From assembly GCA_963377175.1 (NCBI GenBank), contig CAUJNA010000591.1, positions 990,001 to 1,054,000 on the forward strand: 64,000 nucleotides of DNA. Direction: 5' to 3'. The position numbers and the translations under genes are program-made. The stretch comes from Effrenium voratum. Its lineage: Eukaryota; Sar; Dinophyceae; Suessiales; Symbiodiniaceae. Each line of letters opens with the position of its first letter. Within the stretch, counting starts at the first letter, position 1. Shown piece after piece: positions 29,501 to 39,704 of the stretch. The notes beneath the pieces are model-generated. The model was not told where the DNA came from. It saw nothing but the letters and a program-made list of their open reading frames with translations, and did no database searches.

Positions 29501-32500
29501 CCACACCTTGTTGGTTCCCGGCCAAGAAGATAACAAGCCCAGGTGGTATCCCGAACAGCCACGGAGCCCACTGGAACCTCCTTTTGAACCCTCCCCGAAA
29601 GCTGCCCCCAAACCCCATACTGTGGATGGACAAATTCCTGCACTACTTTGAAACCATGGGAAACCAGTTTTTGTCGGTTTTTACAGGCGAATCATCATTT
29701 CCAGCGTTTTGAACTGTGGTGCGACATGGATTTCGTCCATCCACAGCAGCCTCCAGCTCCTGAACCCTCCAAATGGCTCTGATTGCCCCAAAACTTCGGG
29801 GATGGTGTCCCTTGTCCAAGGCTAGGTCCTCCAGATTAGAGAGCTTAGAATATGGGTACCAACTCTTTTTCTTTTTTGTCCATTTTGGTAGGGTCCCGGT
29901 TTCCTCCCAACCAAAAAAGGGGAGAGAAAGAGCGGGCATCAATTGCTGGGGGACGCGCCTTGCGAGCCGCCAGCTCGGTGGCCAGGTCTTTCAGCGAAGC
30001 AAACCTGTCCATCAAGGCTGGCTTTCAAGGGTGTGCCAAAGAATAGAATTCTAGCCCTGAGGGTCCTTGTCTTGGACCTCAGATTTCAGGATCTGAAGAA
30101 TCTGTGATTGACGAATCTCCTTGAACCAAACCCAAAGCCGGAACTAGTACTTAGCCCTGTCTGGGTAGGGGCCAACTCCAGTTCCATTCTTTCCAGGGGT
30201 CCTTCCTTCCAGAAACCATCAGAACCCCAGGGGAAACAGCTAATTGTTGAAAAGAGCGATGGCTGAAAATAATGGGGAATGAACCCCTAGAAGAACTCCA
30301 GGTTGTTGGTCAGCTGTGGTAAATGGTTTTCGACGGTTCTGTTTAGTGGGATTCGAGAGTTTCTATGACTTCCTCACTCAAAAGTAGACGACCTCATCAC
30401 AGAAAGTGGACCTCAAAACATCCACGACACCAGCCTAACTGCAGAGCAAGCATCTCGAGACGACTCTCCGGAGGTGACGCTTCCCACCAAAACGCTGGGA
30501 ACCCAACGTTGCAACCAACGATCACCAGCAACAAACCGATTTGCGCGGTTTGCCCTGGACAAAGCCCAAGAACACAAAGCGTACCAAACAGTCAGCCGGT
30601 CCAAAAACTCAAGAGACTTTGGAGCGTCCAAATGTGCAGAGCAATGAAAAGCGTCAGAAGGTACCGCTTTGTGCACCTCATGGATTCACACGCTTCGGTT
30701 ACCAGACCGCATTGACTTGGATACGCACCTCACTCTTTCAGTTGGCCCAGGCAAAGTACTCAAGCCTTGCTGCCATGCACTAGTAGGTCCTCCAGATTTG
30801 AGAGGTTAGAATAAGGGTCCCAACTTTTTCTGTAGTCTATTTTCGTAGGGGAACCCTCCCAACCAAAAAAGGGTAAAAGGGCACTACTGGGGGACCTAGA
30901 CTAGTAAAGTCTGTTTGCTCTGACAGCAGCTACCAAGAACTGGGCAAAAGCTGAAGCAAGTGGTTTGCCCGTTTGCCCATGGACGACCACTCGGAAAAGA
31001 GTTGAAAACATGTCCGAGTTGCAAGTAGGCGCACTGTCAATGTGTGCCATTTAGTCTTGCATAATTCATCTCACCCTGAAATATGCGGTCAAGCAAGCAT
31101 GCACATGAGTGGCGGCGTCCAAGAAAAGGTGCACCGTTGTTTCACGTACATCAAGACTGTGCTCCCACGTACTGAGACCCGGCGAAATAGTTTGTCTATT
31201 CCATATCATGGCGAATGAAATCAAACACTCACCAATCGTATTCCTGCACCAATGCTGAATTTCATGCCCGGTGTTTGCGTGCTGAACAAAAGGCGAGAAC
31301 ACCCAGAAGTTTCGATCACTCGGTTCGACATCTGCGCGTGATATTCTGCCAAAGGCACGGACTGTCCAGGACCAATCCAGCGATGGAAGGGTCCCTGTCG
31401 GCATGCATGATCGCCTAAGCTCAGAACACTAAACTCCAATCCTCCAGATAGCTGTTCTGAAATTCGTGCAGAAATGGTCGTACAGCTTGAGTCTCAATTG
31501 ACCAAAAACATCTCCACTCCTGCCCAACTGCACAACCAAATACGAGCTAGTATCTCTGGGGCTTTTGCCCTCTCCAAGAGGAGAGGAGGAATTTCACTTC
31601 AAATATCATCTCTCGTGTTTAAGCCCACCAAAAAGGGGCAATATAGGGAACGCTGGACAACCCTGCCACCCTCGCTGGGCTTAACAGTCACGCGTGTTTG
31701 TTAGCTACTGGGCAAGCAATCACAACAAATGGTAGGTCAAACCAAACCTAAGAGCAGTCAAGAAGAGGACGTCTTCAACCTCAATTGCCCAGAAACCGGT
31801 AGAAACAAAATGCTGATGCCACTTGAGTTTCTGAACCCAACAGGACGAACTTGGAGAAGTTGCAATCTACTGTGGCAAGGCTTGTCACCTGCCACCACCC
31901 AGCACCACCATCCCAACAGAGTTCCCAAGGAAACAACTTCCGAAATCACCTGTTTCACAAGCCAAATCAGCCAACCGTGATTTTCAACATGGACATGCAT
32001 CCTTTGCTGGGCCCACAGGGGTTCTGCAAAATGTGCTGAAATGGTCCAGCCCCCGTTGGTTTCTTTCAGAAATGATGACAACATGGCATGTGCTATCTAC
32101 CCAGCTTCACTTCACCCCCGGTTTGGGCCCACACACACACACACACATGTTTAATCACCCGTTCGCCGTTTGCCGCCAAACTCGGGCATCTCAAGAACGG
32201 GCCCTGCATCTTTCCAACCCTCCCAAAAACAAGACCATCCAACCATATCCACCCCCCTCCACCCCACCCTCCATTTGCCTAAGTCCCCTAGAAAAAGCAA
32301 AAATCCAGAAATAATAGATTCCCTTTAAAACCCAGAGGGGCAAACACAAACATGAACTTCTTCTTCTTCTTGTGGCTTCTGGGCCCCCCCTCCCCACCCA
32401 AAACGCCCACCGTGGCCACCCCACTACCCCCACCCCTCCCGCGACCGACCGTGGGACGAGCGAGGCGCGGTGAAGGCGCCCATGGAGCGGCCCCAGAGCG

Positions 32501-32890
32501 CCACGCGGCTCACGCGCCCGGAGCGGCGCAGCAGCTCCACGCAGGCCGCCAGGTCCTCCCGCTCGAACCTCGGCGTCGAAAAATCGTCGAGAAATCCGAG
32601 GGGGGAACATCGCAGAGAAAAAACAACAACAACAGAAAAATAAAAAAAATCAAACAAAAGAAAAAACACAAAAAAGAAACAACCACATGCGTTCCTTTTG
32701 GTTTCCCTCTCAACCTTGCCAAACCATGGGATATACGGGAAGGAGGGGACCTGGCGGAAATCACACAGGAAGGGAAAGGGAATGGATGGGAGGAGGGAGG
32801 GCGGCAGGGAGGGAGGGAGGGAGGAAAGGAAGGAAGAAATGAAGCATGAAGACGCGGAAAGGGAAGGAGGAAGGGAAGACATGAAGAAGC

Positions 32891-32935
<45 letters not shown>

Positions 32936-33112
32936 AATAAAGAAAGAAAGAAAGAAAGAAAGAAAGAAACAAAGGATTTTTCATGGGACATCACCCAGGA
33001 AGGGAGGGAAGAAATTCATGGAAAATCACACAGGAAGGGAAGGGATAGGAGGAGGGAGGGAAGGGAAGGGAGGGAAGGAAGAGAGAAAGAACTGAAGACA
33101 GAAGAAGGAGAT

Positions 33113-33161
<49 letters not shown>

Positions 33162-33188
33162 CAGAAAGACAGAAAGAAAGAAAGAAAC

Positions 33189-33247
<59 letters not shown>

Positions 33248-34511
33248 GGGAAGAAAGGGAAGAAAGGGAAGAAAGGAAGGAAGAGAGGAAAGAAAGGAAG
33301 AAAGGAAGACACCATCATTTCTTAAAGGGGCATTGTACGTCAGGCAAGTGGTTCAGCCTGGGGAGACAACCCACTGAACAGCGACTTATAATCAGGGTAA
33401 GTGGGTTATAACCACTGAGTACAACGCCCCTTTAAGTGGGAAGTCCTGGCCAACTCCTTTTTGTAGCCTTGAGATGTGGAAAACCCTGCCCTCGCGGCGG
33501 TATGGCCATGTATGGCCCCCAGGCCCCCCGACCAGCCCAGGGAGATGTAGTCCCCCTCAGACAGCCCGGATCCGCTGAAGTCGAAGCAGAACAAACTGAC
33601 CCGCAGCGGCAGCAGCAGCCTCAATCGACGCGTTTTTGCCAACCTCCAAAAGGGTCAATGCTACTGTGGATGGTTGCGAAATCCCATTTCCCACCGCCTA
33701 CAACACCCTGGAATGATCATTCCCCAGTAAATACCAGCAAACAATTGTTGCCCAGGCATACCGGGGAAGCAGGGATGCGGACAATATTTTCGTCAGGTCA
33801 CATTTCGGCCTGATGTTTCCCTTACACAAAAGAAGAGAAAACATCTCGCACCTCCAGCCGCTTTTCCTCGGTGTCCCAACGCCTTATTTTTGTTCTTTAT
33901 CCCAAAGCGGGTGACTTCCCGGTGCCCTTTGTGACGCGTCTGCAGCGGAGCAACGGCAGCAAGGGCAGAGCCTCCAGCCGGCACGAGGAGTTCCCGTGGA
34001 GGAAGATGACCTGAAGCCAAGCGGCCTCGAAAAAAACAAAGAAACAAAGGGGGTGGCTTGTAAGCGATATTGAATAGCCATTTCGAGGAAAAAAAACAAT
34101 CCGAAGAAAAAACAGGAAAAACAAAAAGTGGACACTCGTGCATCCAGTTGCTAAAAAATAAGACCCCAGGACCAGGAGCTCCCATTCTTTTCACCTGGAA
34201 CCTGACGTTCGGGGCATCCTGGGAGACCATTTTCTTTTTAAGGGGGCCCCCTGTCAGGTTCCATGCTAATTGGTGGGAGGGCAATGTCCAGTAGTAAAAA
34301 ATAGATTCCCAAATTAGCATGAACAGGGGAGAAGAACAGATCTTCTGAAGCAAATGGAAGCGTGTGGATAGGCTGGAACCAAAAAGGAAACGAAACGAAG
34401 CGAGTTCAGCGATATCTTGAGAAACATGCAAAAGGGCCCCCTTCAAACATTTTTCCAAAAGAGCACTAATTTGCTCACAACGATTAAAAGCTGCGATGTT
34501 TCAATCATCCG

Positions 34512-34549
<38 letters not shown>

Positions 34550-37500
34550 GAACTGCGAGGACTGAGGAAGGCCCTTTTGGATCTCCAGTTGTCCCCAGAG
34601 CTAGCTGTGATTTCTGCAACAGGCAATGAGGTCGAGTTGGACCTATAAAACAGGGGACTCAGATTGGCACTTTGCAATTCCAGATAGGTGACCCCCAAAA
34701 AACGGCGGTGTTCGCTTTGGTGCCCTTTGAACACCACCCCAAAAAAGAGAAATTACGCTCAAAAAAGCCACACACTCAAATGATGCCTAACCGTGAGCAT
34801 CACTTCGCGGCTCAGGTTTCTTGAATGCCAGGTGGCACAAGGCCGCTCCCGCGGCCAGGTCTCCTGACGGGCCGAGGCTCTGGCCAGGTTTCGCGAGCTG
34901 AGACTTTCCCGTTGGTTTTCCAAAAGACTAAGGGGATGGCTGGGAACCACCAAGGGTTCAAGGTTCGGGCGAGGGGTTGCCCATGGACTAAAAACATATT
35001 GGGGCAACAAGCCGACGGAGTCGGATGGGCTCGTCTTCGATCATGCTCTTCGTAACTCGGCTTTTGAGGGCAAGCATGTACCCTTCCACCAATGAGCATT
35101 CAGCTTCTTCTCACCCCAGAGCATTGGGATCTTTGAACATCCTTGTTCAACAACAAAACAAAACAACAAAACAAAACAAACAAAACAACACATCCCTTCA
35201 ACAACAAAACAAAAATTTGCATAACAGCGATGCGGGAACTTCACTTCCGTCCTCCGTGGGGACCCCGGGCTCAGGGATCGCCTCGAAGAGCGAGCACCTC
35301 GCGCGTCAGGGGAGAAGTGTGTAACTCTTTCACAGGGGCTGGGGAGGAGGGGAGGCTGGGGGAGGGGAGGGGAACGGAGGGGAGGGGAACGGAGGGGAGG
35401 GGGAAGCTCAAACAAGGCCTTATTAAGTGCTTGTTTTAAGTGCTTGTAAGAGCTTAAGAGCCAATTGGGCTCCCCCTCCCCTCCCCTCCCTCCCTCCTCC
35501 CCCTCCCTCCCCTCCCTCCCCTCCCTCCCTCCCTCCCCTCCCTCCCCTCCCTCCCCTCCCTCCCCTCCCTCCCCTCCCTCCCCCTCCTCCCCTCCCTCCC
35601 TCCCTCCCTCCCTCCTCTCCCTCCCCTCCCTCCCTCCCTCCCTCCCTCCCTCCCTCCCCTCCCTCCCTCCCTCCCTCCCTCCCTCCCTCCCCTCCCTCCC
35701 TCCCTCCCTCCCTCCCCTCCCTCCCCTCCCTCCCTCCCTCCCCTCCCTCCCTCCCTCCCTCCCTCCCCTCCCTCCCCTCCAGGCCCCACCACTCTCCGTA
35801 CTGTGAACTGGCACCTGATCGGTTGCTGCAAAGAGACTCCTTCTGCAAAAAGTCTGATGACTTTCTGTGGATCCAACGGACAATCCACTTTTTCAACCAA
35901 AAGTCAAAGTCCAAAGATCCATTACCAAATAGCCATAAGCCAGGTAGGAGGTAAATTTATCCCAGAAAGGGCCTTATCCCCGGCTGCAGGATTTTAGCTT
36001 CTTCTTTTTTTTCTGAAACCACACATTCCGAATCAGTTTGGTGCTCCCTTCTTTTTTTTCTAGAGTTGACTTAATTAAGGAAAGTCACGTTTGCAGTATG
36101 TATTTCAATTGGGAATCATTTGGCCATCATGAAAAACATTGGGACGCATGACCATCACCCAATCACCTTTGGAGAAAGCGTTCTCCATTCAACGTCAAGA
36201 CACACAGCCACAGACATGGAACCGACCAAGGAGACCGACCATGTTCCGGCAAAAAAAAAGGTTCGGTGGGTTCCAGGTTGGACTGGCTAAAATCGAATGG
36301 TTGTTTGGTACCTATGTCTCTGGAGTTCTCACCCATATGCCAGGCAAAAGATCCAAATGCATCCAAATGATGCTCGCTTATATACCGTCCACCCACTCAA
36401 TCCTGTACTTTCCCTTCCGCCTCTGCATCTGGACGTGATTAAGGGTGTACGTGATTAAGGGTGTCCGTGCTTCCCCCCAACCTTTTAAGGCATTCCCAAA
36501 CAAACATCAAGTAAAGCAGCCCATTGGGGAAACGCAAAGAACCCCCTAAAATGGGAAAGTGTTTGACTTCCCTGAACCATCCCCGTTTACTCACTTCCGT
36601 AGACTGGCCAAAGAAAGTGCCCAAACTTCTTTTGTTTGCCACTCACGGTCCAAACTCAAAAGGCTTTATCCCGCCTCTAGCGACGTACCTGGAAGATCAA
36701 AAGCAACCTCCTGTTCTGTGCCATGCGAGTGGGTGGGATTCCACTTGGATCTTCAAGTCGCCAAAACATATGGAAACCGTAGATGGCCAGGTGCAAAGGG
36801 GAGGTGGGTTGAGAGCCCTAGGGCTGCTTGGATTCGCCTCGGTTCCCTTAGGGAGCCTTAGGGAGCCACCTCCCCCTGCTTGGACCACTCCACCGGCACG
36901 AGACTCGACTCCGAGCGGAGAGCCACCGGGGGCATAGGTGTCCTTTTAGGGTAAATAGATGGATCTTCCTGGTAGATGAGAAAAAAACATCAGGTAAACC
37001 AGGGATGGCCATCTATTTTTCAACCAAACCAACAGGACACCCATGATTGAGGCTGGGGGGGGGGTGGGGAATCGCCATCTATTTTTCGAAAGCAAACCAA
37101 CCAGAAACGACGCCTACCGGGGGTCCCCGCTGCAGCGCTTGGCCGCGAGCGTTCTGCACCACCAGGTCCTCCCGGCGCCCGTGGCCCTGGAGTCGGCTCG
37201 ACACGGCGGCGGCGTTGTTGTTTTCCGTGTTTTTTGGGGGAGAAAAACATGTGAAACCGAAGGAAACCAAAAGGAAACCACAAGGAAACGAAAAGGAAAC
37301 CAAGCAGGGAACCAAACAGGAAACAAAACAAAAAGTCAAAGGAAACCCACCAGGAAACAAAACAAAAAGTCAAAGGAGACCAAAGCAAACCGAAGGAAAC
37401 CAAAACTATGTCCTATGGGCGATCATCCAAACCAAAGGAGGTCGTTTTGGGATCCAGTTGTCCTAGAACTTGAACGGCAATGCGCTGGCTGGATGAGAAT

Positions 37501-38257
37501 GACATGCTGCATCTCATGCTGCATCCCCTACCCCAGGACAATGGGCTGCCTTTGCTTCTTTTTTAAGGTTGGACCCCCCCAAAATGGCAGCTTTCCTTTT
37601 GGCTTCCCGGTAAACCAACCCCAAAAAAGGGTACCCTCAGACAAAAGACAGACCCAAATGCATATGTGCATAAACAAAATATAGTGGCCACGTGTCTGTG
37701 TCGTTTATTCTCACTTCCTGAATGATTGGCAACAAAAGTGTTGCCACTGCGGGCTTCCCATTTGCTTATGCCCTCTGGAAAAATAAGAACGTATGTCCAG
37801 CAGTGAAATCGCTTCCCTTTAAATCCAACAGGGGAACATAAACAAATATGCATGTGAGCAAACGGAAGGCAAAGATGCAAAACGAACAGGACCTATTCTG
37901 AAACTCTGTTGCTTTGCGTACCCCTGCTAAAAGTGACTAACCTTTAGCGGTTTAATACGGACACCCCCACTTGGTCGGCAAAAAGAAGTTAAAGTCCTAA
38001 CATCCCTTGGCAAAAAATGCGAACCAAGTTGAAAGGTGGCACTCAGTTGTTCAGTGGCCCTGGAAAAAGGGAACCCTTTTTGGGGCTTGGACCATTTTTG
38101 GTGGGGCAGCCACCCGAAAAAACAAAGGGAAAAGGAATTGGTGCCACTGGACCACTGAGATTCTGAAAGGCCTTTGCCCTCGCCCAACCGCGCCTTGTCG
38201 CCGATCCGAAAGGTGATGGGCCCCAGCTTGCCGGGCTGATACCGGCAGCGGGGAGGC
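22895..38257 (-). CDS. alpha/beta hydrolase gene, eleven exons recognised
   Basis: The exons, 5' to 3' on the minus strand, are 38257-38194, 37186-37131, 35297-35252, 34010-33952, 33619-33533, 32568-32469, about 30004-29958, 26848-26790, 26373-26324, 25319-25248 and 22936-22895. Joined, they follow the eukaryotic alpha/beta-hydrolase family that has an HGNSS oxyanion region, DFSGSGLSEG, a GRSMG nucleophile elbow, an acidic DDFI segment and a GDHxSxR histidine. All three triad positions are present, so a serine hydrolase (esterase-like) is expected; substrate unknown. Phases agree across most junctions. Gaps remain after 32469 (about 15-20 residues), between 29958 and 26848, and between 25248 and 22936, probably tiny unseen exons. 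The first coding exon and the stop were not identified. Donors are mostly GC or GA. About 700 coding bases spread over 15 kb. Confidence 0.8.
22976..23064. repeat. (AAGC)n with ATGC interruption
   Basis: Tetranucleotide satellite that begins 40 bp upstream (minus-strand sense) of the histidine exon. Confidence 0.95.
23123..23565. repeat. (AATC)n satellite
   Basis: About 440 bp of AATC repeat with an internal AATCA pentamer block (23226-23284) and short ATCC and AAGC blocks. It is followed by diverged GTCA/GTCT runs to about 23660. Confidence 0.97.
24037..24140 (-). mobile_element. M12 dispersed repeat, copy 1
   Basis: CTCAGATGCC, GTGGATTTCCATGGG and GTCGGAACCCTCC are shared in order with 62670-62770. 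Confidence 0.65.
25046..25110 (-). mobile_element. M8 element
   Basis: CCCCTGCT, GTGGGTTAAATGG and AAAAAGCTAAGG are shared with 19731 and 56210. Confidence 0.6.
25142..25246 (-). mobile_element. M1 element, copy 8, abutting a hydrolase exon
   Basis: Termini CGAG and CTAG with target duplication CCTT (25138-25141 and 25247-25250). On the minus strand this reads exon-AAGG-CTAGGTCC...CTCG-AAGG. Splicing AAG|GC...AAG|G at the two duplications would remove the element exactly, as a GC-AG intron. Confidence 0.9.
25248..25319 (-). CDS. hydrolase exon with catalytic acid
   Basis: Acceptor GCTCAG|G, donor AAG|GCTAGG at the edge of M1 copy 8. The frame reads FIAAREDDFISPKHAAAWQ, then VASS. DDFI supplies the expected Asp. 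An alternative GT donor lies after WQ. Confidence 0.8.
25456..25561 (-). mobile_element. M6 element
   Basis: Begins TCCATTTGCTTAAGCCCC and ends TTTCAGCAAATGGA, an inverted repeat. The body shares CCAGTAGTGAT and CCTTTAAAACCAA with copies at 27860 (inverted), 28698, 32271, 37756 and 60276. Confidence 0.8.
25660..25760 (-). mobile_element. M3 element (right end lost)
   Basis: Left end TACTGTGGATGG. The body GGTATTTACAGGG...TTCTAGGGTTTCTTAGG matches 49890-50023. Confidence 0.7.
25992..26124. mobile_element. M4 inverted-repeat element, copy 2
   Basis: Reverse-oriented relative of 1930-2053, ends ATGTTGACCC and GGGGTTAACAT. The two copies agree over most of their length. Confidence 0.75.
26324..26373 (-). 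CDS. hydrolase exon, 50 nt
   Basis: Acceptor CCGCAG|GAT, donor CA|GCCTGG. The frame reads DLEALKHVGQSFMPAL and joins in phase to QFIAAREDDF of the next exon. Confidence 0.75.
26790..26848 (-). CDS. hydrolase exon, 59 nt
   Basis: Acceptor CCGAG, donor GAG|GAGTTC (GA type). The frame reads AVLSAARSSIKARAGFDVE and joins in phase to DLEALKH, giving the RAGFDxxDL segment typical of the family. Confidence 0.75.
26895..27115. repeat. degenerate GGTT/GCTT tetranucleotide satellite
   Basis: Imperfect GGTTG, GGCTG and GCTTG repeats; open frames over it are Trp/Leu/Val low complexity. Confidence 0.9.
27581..27715 (-). mobile_element. M7 inverted-repeat element
   Basis: Ends ACATGTGGCCATGGGTC and GAGCCATGGCCATGTGT. 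Body AACATCCCAA...GGGTGGTGCA shared with 48825 and 60472. Confidence 0.75.
27860..27971 (+). mobile_element. M6 element, inverted copy
   Basis: Reads CTTCCATTTGCTGAAATG to GCTTAAGCAAATGGAG, opposite to most M6 copies. Confidence 0.78.
28698..28804 (-). mobile_element. M6 element
   Basis: CTTCCATTTGGTTAAG to TTCATTCCAGTAAGTGGAA. Confidence 0.72.
29618..29746 (-). mobile_element. M3 element
   Basis: TACTGTGGATGG and CCATCCACAG ends intact; about 129 bp. Confidence 0.8.
29822..29953 (-). mobile_element. M1 element, copy 9, next to a hydrolase exon
   Basis: Left end CTAGGTCCTCCAG. The right end GCTGGGGGACGCG has CTAG mutated to GCG. The donor of the next exon (AAG|GCGCG) falls within 4 bp of this edge. 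Confidence 0.85.
29958..30004 (-). CDS. hydrolase exon, about 47 nt
   Basis: Acceptor GGACAG|G, donor AAG|GCGCG. The frame reads FASLKDLATELAARK, which fits the family segment after the nucleophile strand. The join to the following exon needs one more unseen exon because the phases disagree. The upper boundary may be off by one. Confidence 0.65.
30183..30298 (-). mobile_element. M9 element, copy 2
   Basis: Closely matches 20113-20226 from CCATTCTTTCCAGGG to GAATGAACCCCTAGA. Confidence 0.75.
30783..30899 (-). mobile_element. M1 element, copy 10
   Basis: Termini GTAG (mutated CTAG) and CTAG with target duplication ACTA (30779-30782 and 30900-30903). Confidence 0.88.
30904..32270. other. hydrolase intron; missing exon expected here
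   Basis: The family predicts a short exon between the GRSMG exon (32469) and FASLKDL (30004). None could be picked out with confidence. Open frames near 31080-31180 are not convincing. Confidence 0.4.
32271..32350 (-). mobile_element. M6 element (right end lost)
   Basis: CTCCATTTGCCTAAGTCCCC then AGATTCCCTTTAAAACCC, as in other M6 copies. Confidence 0.65.
32469..32568 (-). CDS. hydrolase exon with catalytic serine
   Basis: Acceptor CCGAG|G, donor ACC|GCGCC. The frame reads FEREDLAACVELLRRSG, then RVSRVALWGRSMGAFT. GRSMG is the GxSxG nucleophile elbow. The preceding exon ends in TG, making SLGW-FERED across the junction, exactly the family sequence pattern. Confidence 0.88.
32787..33310. repeat. 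purine satellite: (GGGA)n and (AAAG)n blocks
   Basis: Two GGAGGGA blocks alternate with two long AAAG blocks (32889-32969, 33112-33246). The strand is almost pure purine on plus. Confidence 0.96.
33533..33619 (-). CDS. hydrolase exon, 87 nt
   Basis: Acceptor TTGAG|G, donor TG|GTCGGG (GT type). The frame reads LPLRVSLFCFDFSGSGLS and EGDYISLG. DFSGSGLSEG is diagnostic for this hydrolase family. Confidence 0.88.
33662..33750 (-). mobile_element. M3 element, partial
   Basis: Left end TACTGTGGATGGTTGCGAAATC as in 49890; the right half lost its end. Confidence 0.65.
33952..34010 (-). CDS. hydrolase exon with HGN oxyanion motif
   Basis: Acceptor CTTCAG, donor TT|GCTCCG. The frame reads VIFLHGNSSCRLEALPLLP; LHGNSSCR is the conserved motif after strand 3. 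It joins in phase to the next exon. Confidence 0.88.
34285..34362 (-). mobile_element. M6 element fragment
   Basis: TGTCCAGTAGTAAAAAATAGATTCCC and a final AAGCAAATGGAAG as in other M6 copies. Confidence 0.55.
34507..34552. repeat. poly(A)-rich run
   Basis: Long A run on plus (T run in the transcript), within a hydrolase intron. Confidence 0.9.
35252..35297 (-). CDS. hydrolase exon, 46 nt
   Basis: Acceptor GCGAG|G, donor GAG|GACGGA (GA type). With CA from the previous exon the frame reads Q-CSLFEAIPEPGVPTE, fitting the LQCSxYxP stretch that precedes the HGNSS motif. Confidence 0.75.
35337..35786. repeat. (GGGGA) block and (CCCT)n satellite
   Basis: 35337-35403 is GGGGA-rich on plus; 35471-35786 is CCCT/CCCTC repeat. 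The strand bias reverses between the two blocks. Confidence 0.96.
36933..37115 (-). mobile_element. M2 hAT-like element with internal duplication
   Basis: Left end CATAGGTGTCC. A first right end GGACACCCATG lies at 37035-37045, then a partial second body to 37115. It is flanked by the exact 8-bp repeat ACCGGGGG (36925-36932 and 37116-37123). An 8-bp duplication is typical of hAT transposition. Confidence 0.8.
37131..37186 (-). CDS. hydrolase exon, 56 nt
   Basis: Acceptor CTCCAG, donor CA|GCGGGG. The frame reads GHGRREDLVVQNARGQAL. RREDLVVQNARG matches the family segment xRxDLxVxNxRG. An M2 element sits just inside the following intron. Confidence 0.82.
37756..37871 (-). mobile_element. M6 element
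   Basis: CCCATTTGCTTATG to GAGCAAACGGAAG with CCAGCAGTGA and CCCTTTAAATCCAA inside. Confidence 0.75.
37922..37995 (-). mobile_element. M8 element, long form
   Basis: Shares CCCTGCTAAAAG, CCCCACTTGGTCGGCAAAAAG and TCCTAACATCCCT with 61909-61990, including the flank CAAAATGCGAACCAA. Confidence 0.75.
38194..38257 (-). CDS. hydrolase exon, most N-terminal one recognised
   Basis: Acceptor TTCGCAG|G, donor AAG|GCGCGG. The frame reads PPRCRYQPGKLGPITFRIGD. RPPRxxYxxxxLGP is the N-terminal signature of this hydrolase family. The exon could extend further 5' because the frame stays open. Confidence 0.75.
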
Positions 38258-38565
38258 CTGCGAAGCGCGACCGCAGGCCAGCGAGAGGGGCGAAGATGTC
38301 GGAATAGGAGTGTGGGCCCCGCAAAAACGCATAATTTCCCGTGGGTTTCGCAAAAAGAGAGAGGAAAAGACACACATACACACACACACACACAAAAAGA
38401 AGAAGCAACAACGTGGACGTTCTTTGCGGTTTTCCTGTAGACCAACCTGAAAATGGTGCGCTCAAGAACCATATGCTCAAATGGGTTGGTACCTCTTGGA
38501 CCCCTTCAGGTGGCTTCCACTCGCGAGCAAGTGTGTGCAGCTCCTCTCTCACGCTTGGATATCTA

Positions 38566-38902
38566 GAGAGAGAAAGAACATGTATGACTGAGTCAGTGAA
38601 TGACTGAGTGAGTGAATGAATGAATAAACCAACGCACGAATGAATGAATGAATGAATGAATGAATGAATGAATGAATGAATGAATGAATGAATGAATGAA
38701 TGAATGAATGAATGAATGAATGAAGGAATGAACAAATGAACGAGCGAACGAACAAATGCAGGAATGCAGGAATGCCTGAATGCATGCATGCATGCATGCA
38801 TGCATGCATGCATGCATGCATGAATGAATGAATGAATGAATGAATGAATGAATGAATGAATGAATGAATGAACGAACGAACGAATGAATGAATGAATGAA
38901 TG
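38566..38902. repeat. (GAAT)n satellite with an ATGC core
   Basis: GAAT repeats flank a (CATG)n block at 38773-38820. The two GAAT arms are in the same orientation. Confidence 0.96.
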
Positions 38903-39339
38903 GTGGGGGCCTCTCGGTTGCTTTAGGGGATGTGGTTGAGTGAGTATTGGGCTAGTTTGGACAGTCAACCCCAAACGCACAGCCACAGCCAGGACATCAG
39001 CCCTTTGTCGAGCCTAAATGAACCCCAAACAAACCCAAGACACCCCCCGCCTTTAATATCTAAGCAAGCCCAAAATTCATCAGAAACCTGCCCCGAGCAA
39101 CAACTGTCACCAAATCAAACAAGCAGCCCCAGGTCCCAGCGAGGCCGGGAGTGCGGCCAAACTCCACCAAGTCAGGGCCATTGGGCACCAAAAAACAGGG
39201 GATGGGGATGCGGCCGCAACCAACCCAACCCACCAACCAGCCACCTGGCCGGGCTTCATCTCCAGCCAGAGGATTAGAGATCAACCAAAAACGGTGAACT
39301 TTCCTTTGACCACGTCAAAAAATAAAAACCTTCCCTGGG

Positions 39340-39461
39340 CAGGGATCCGGATGCACTATACACCTGAACATTGCAACTTGTAAATGGTGCTTTCCCTTTA
39401 TTTTGGCGGAAAAAGCAACATGTTTCAAATGGTTGCAGAATGTATCTTTTAAGGAGCCCTG
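39340..39461 (-). mobile_element. M10 hAT-like element, copy 1
   Basis: Ends CAGGGATCC and GGAGCCCTG. Body ACCTGAACATTGCAACTTG shared with 61371-61504. CAGGG ends are typical of hAT elements. Confidence 0.72.
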
Positions 39462-39536
39462 CTTAGCTTGTTGATTTAATGGGGGTCACCCATTTGTGGG
39501 CTTCCCGTTGGGTTTCCCTTCAACCCCAAAAGGCGC

Positions 39537-39623
39537 TTGGCGCATCGCCATCCCACGTTCAGCTCTCTGCTCGCGCCTGATGACCAAGCTGAGCAACAAG
39601 TCCACCGGCGACCGGAAGTGTGC
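39537..39623 (-). CDS. 87-nt exon candidate, unassigned
   Basis: Acceptor CGCAAG, donor CAA|GCGCC. 29 complete codons read AHFRSPVDLLLSLVIRREQ and continue RAERGMAMRQ. It lies upstream of the hydrolase exons and could be its N-terminal part, or belong to another gene. Confidence 0.5.
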
Positions 39624-39704
39624 CTTGCGGCCGACGGATTTTTGGGACTCTGCGGGGGGGTCCGCTGGCTCCTCTGGGCAAGGTGGGTCTTGGAAATGAA
39701 CCGG

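Noticed and set aside
35041..35954. Long Pro/Ser or Gly/Glu/Arg frames
   Set aside because: Translations of the CCCT satellite; the real exon here is only 35252-35297.
36870..37186. An M2 element interrupting one coding exon, with PPVALRSES continuing the frame after the second duplication
   Set aside because: The exon at 35252-35297 supplies the expected CS-containing segment in correct phase from donor CA|GC at 37131, so the sequence beyond is intron. The open frame is chance in GC-rich DNA.
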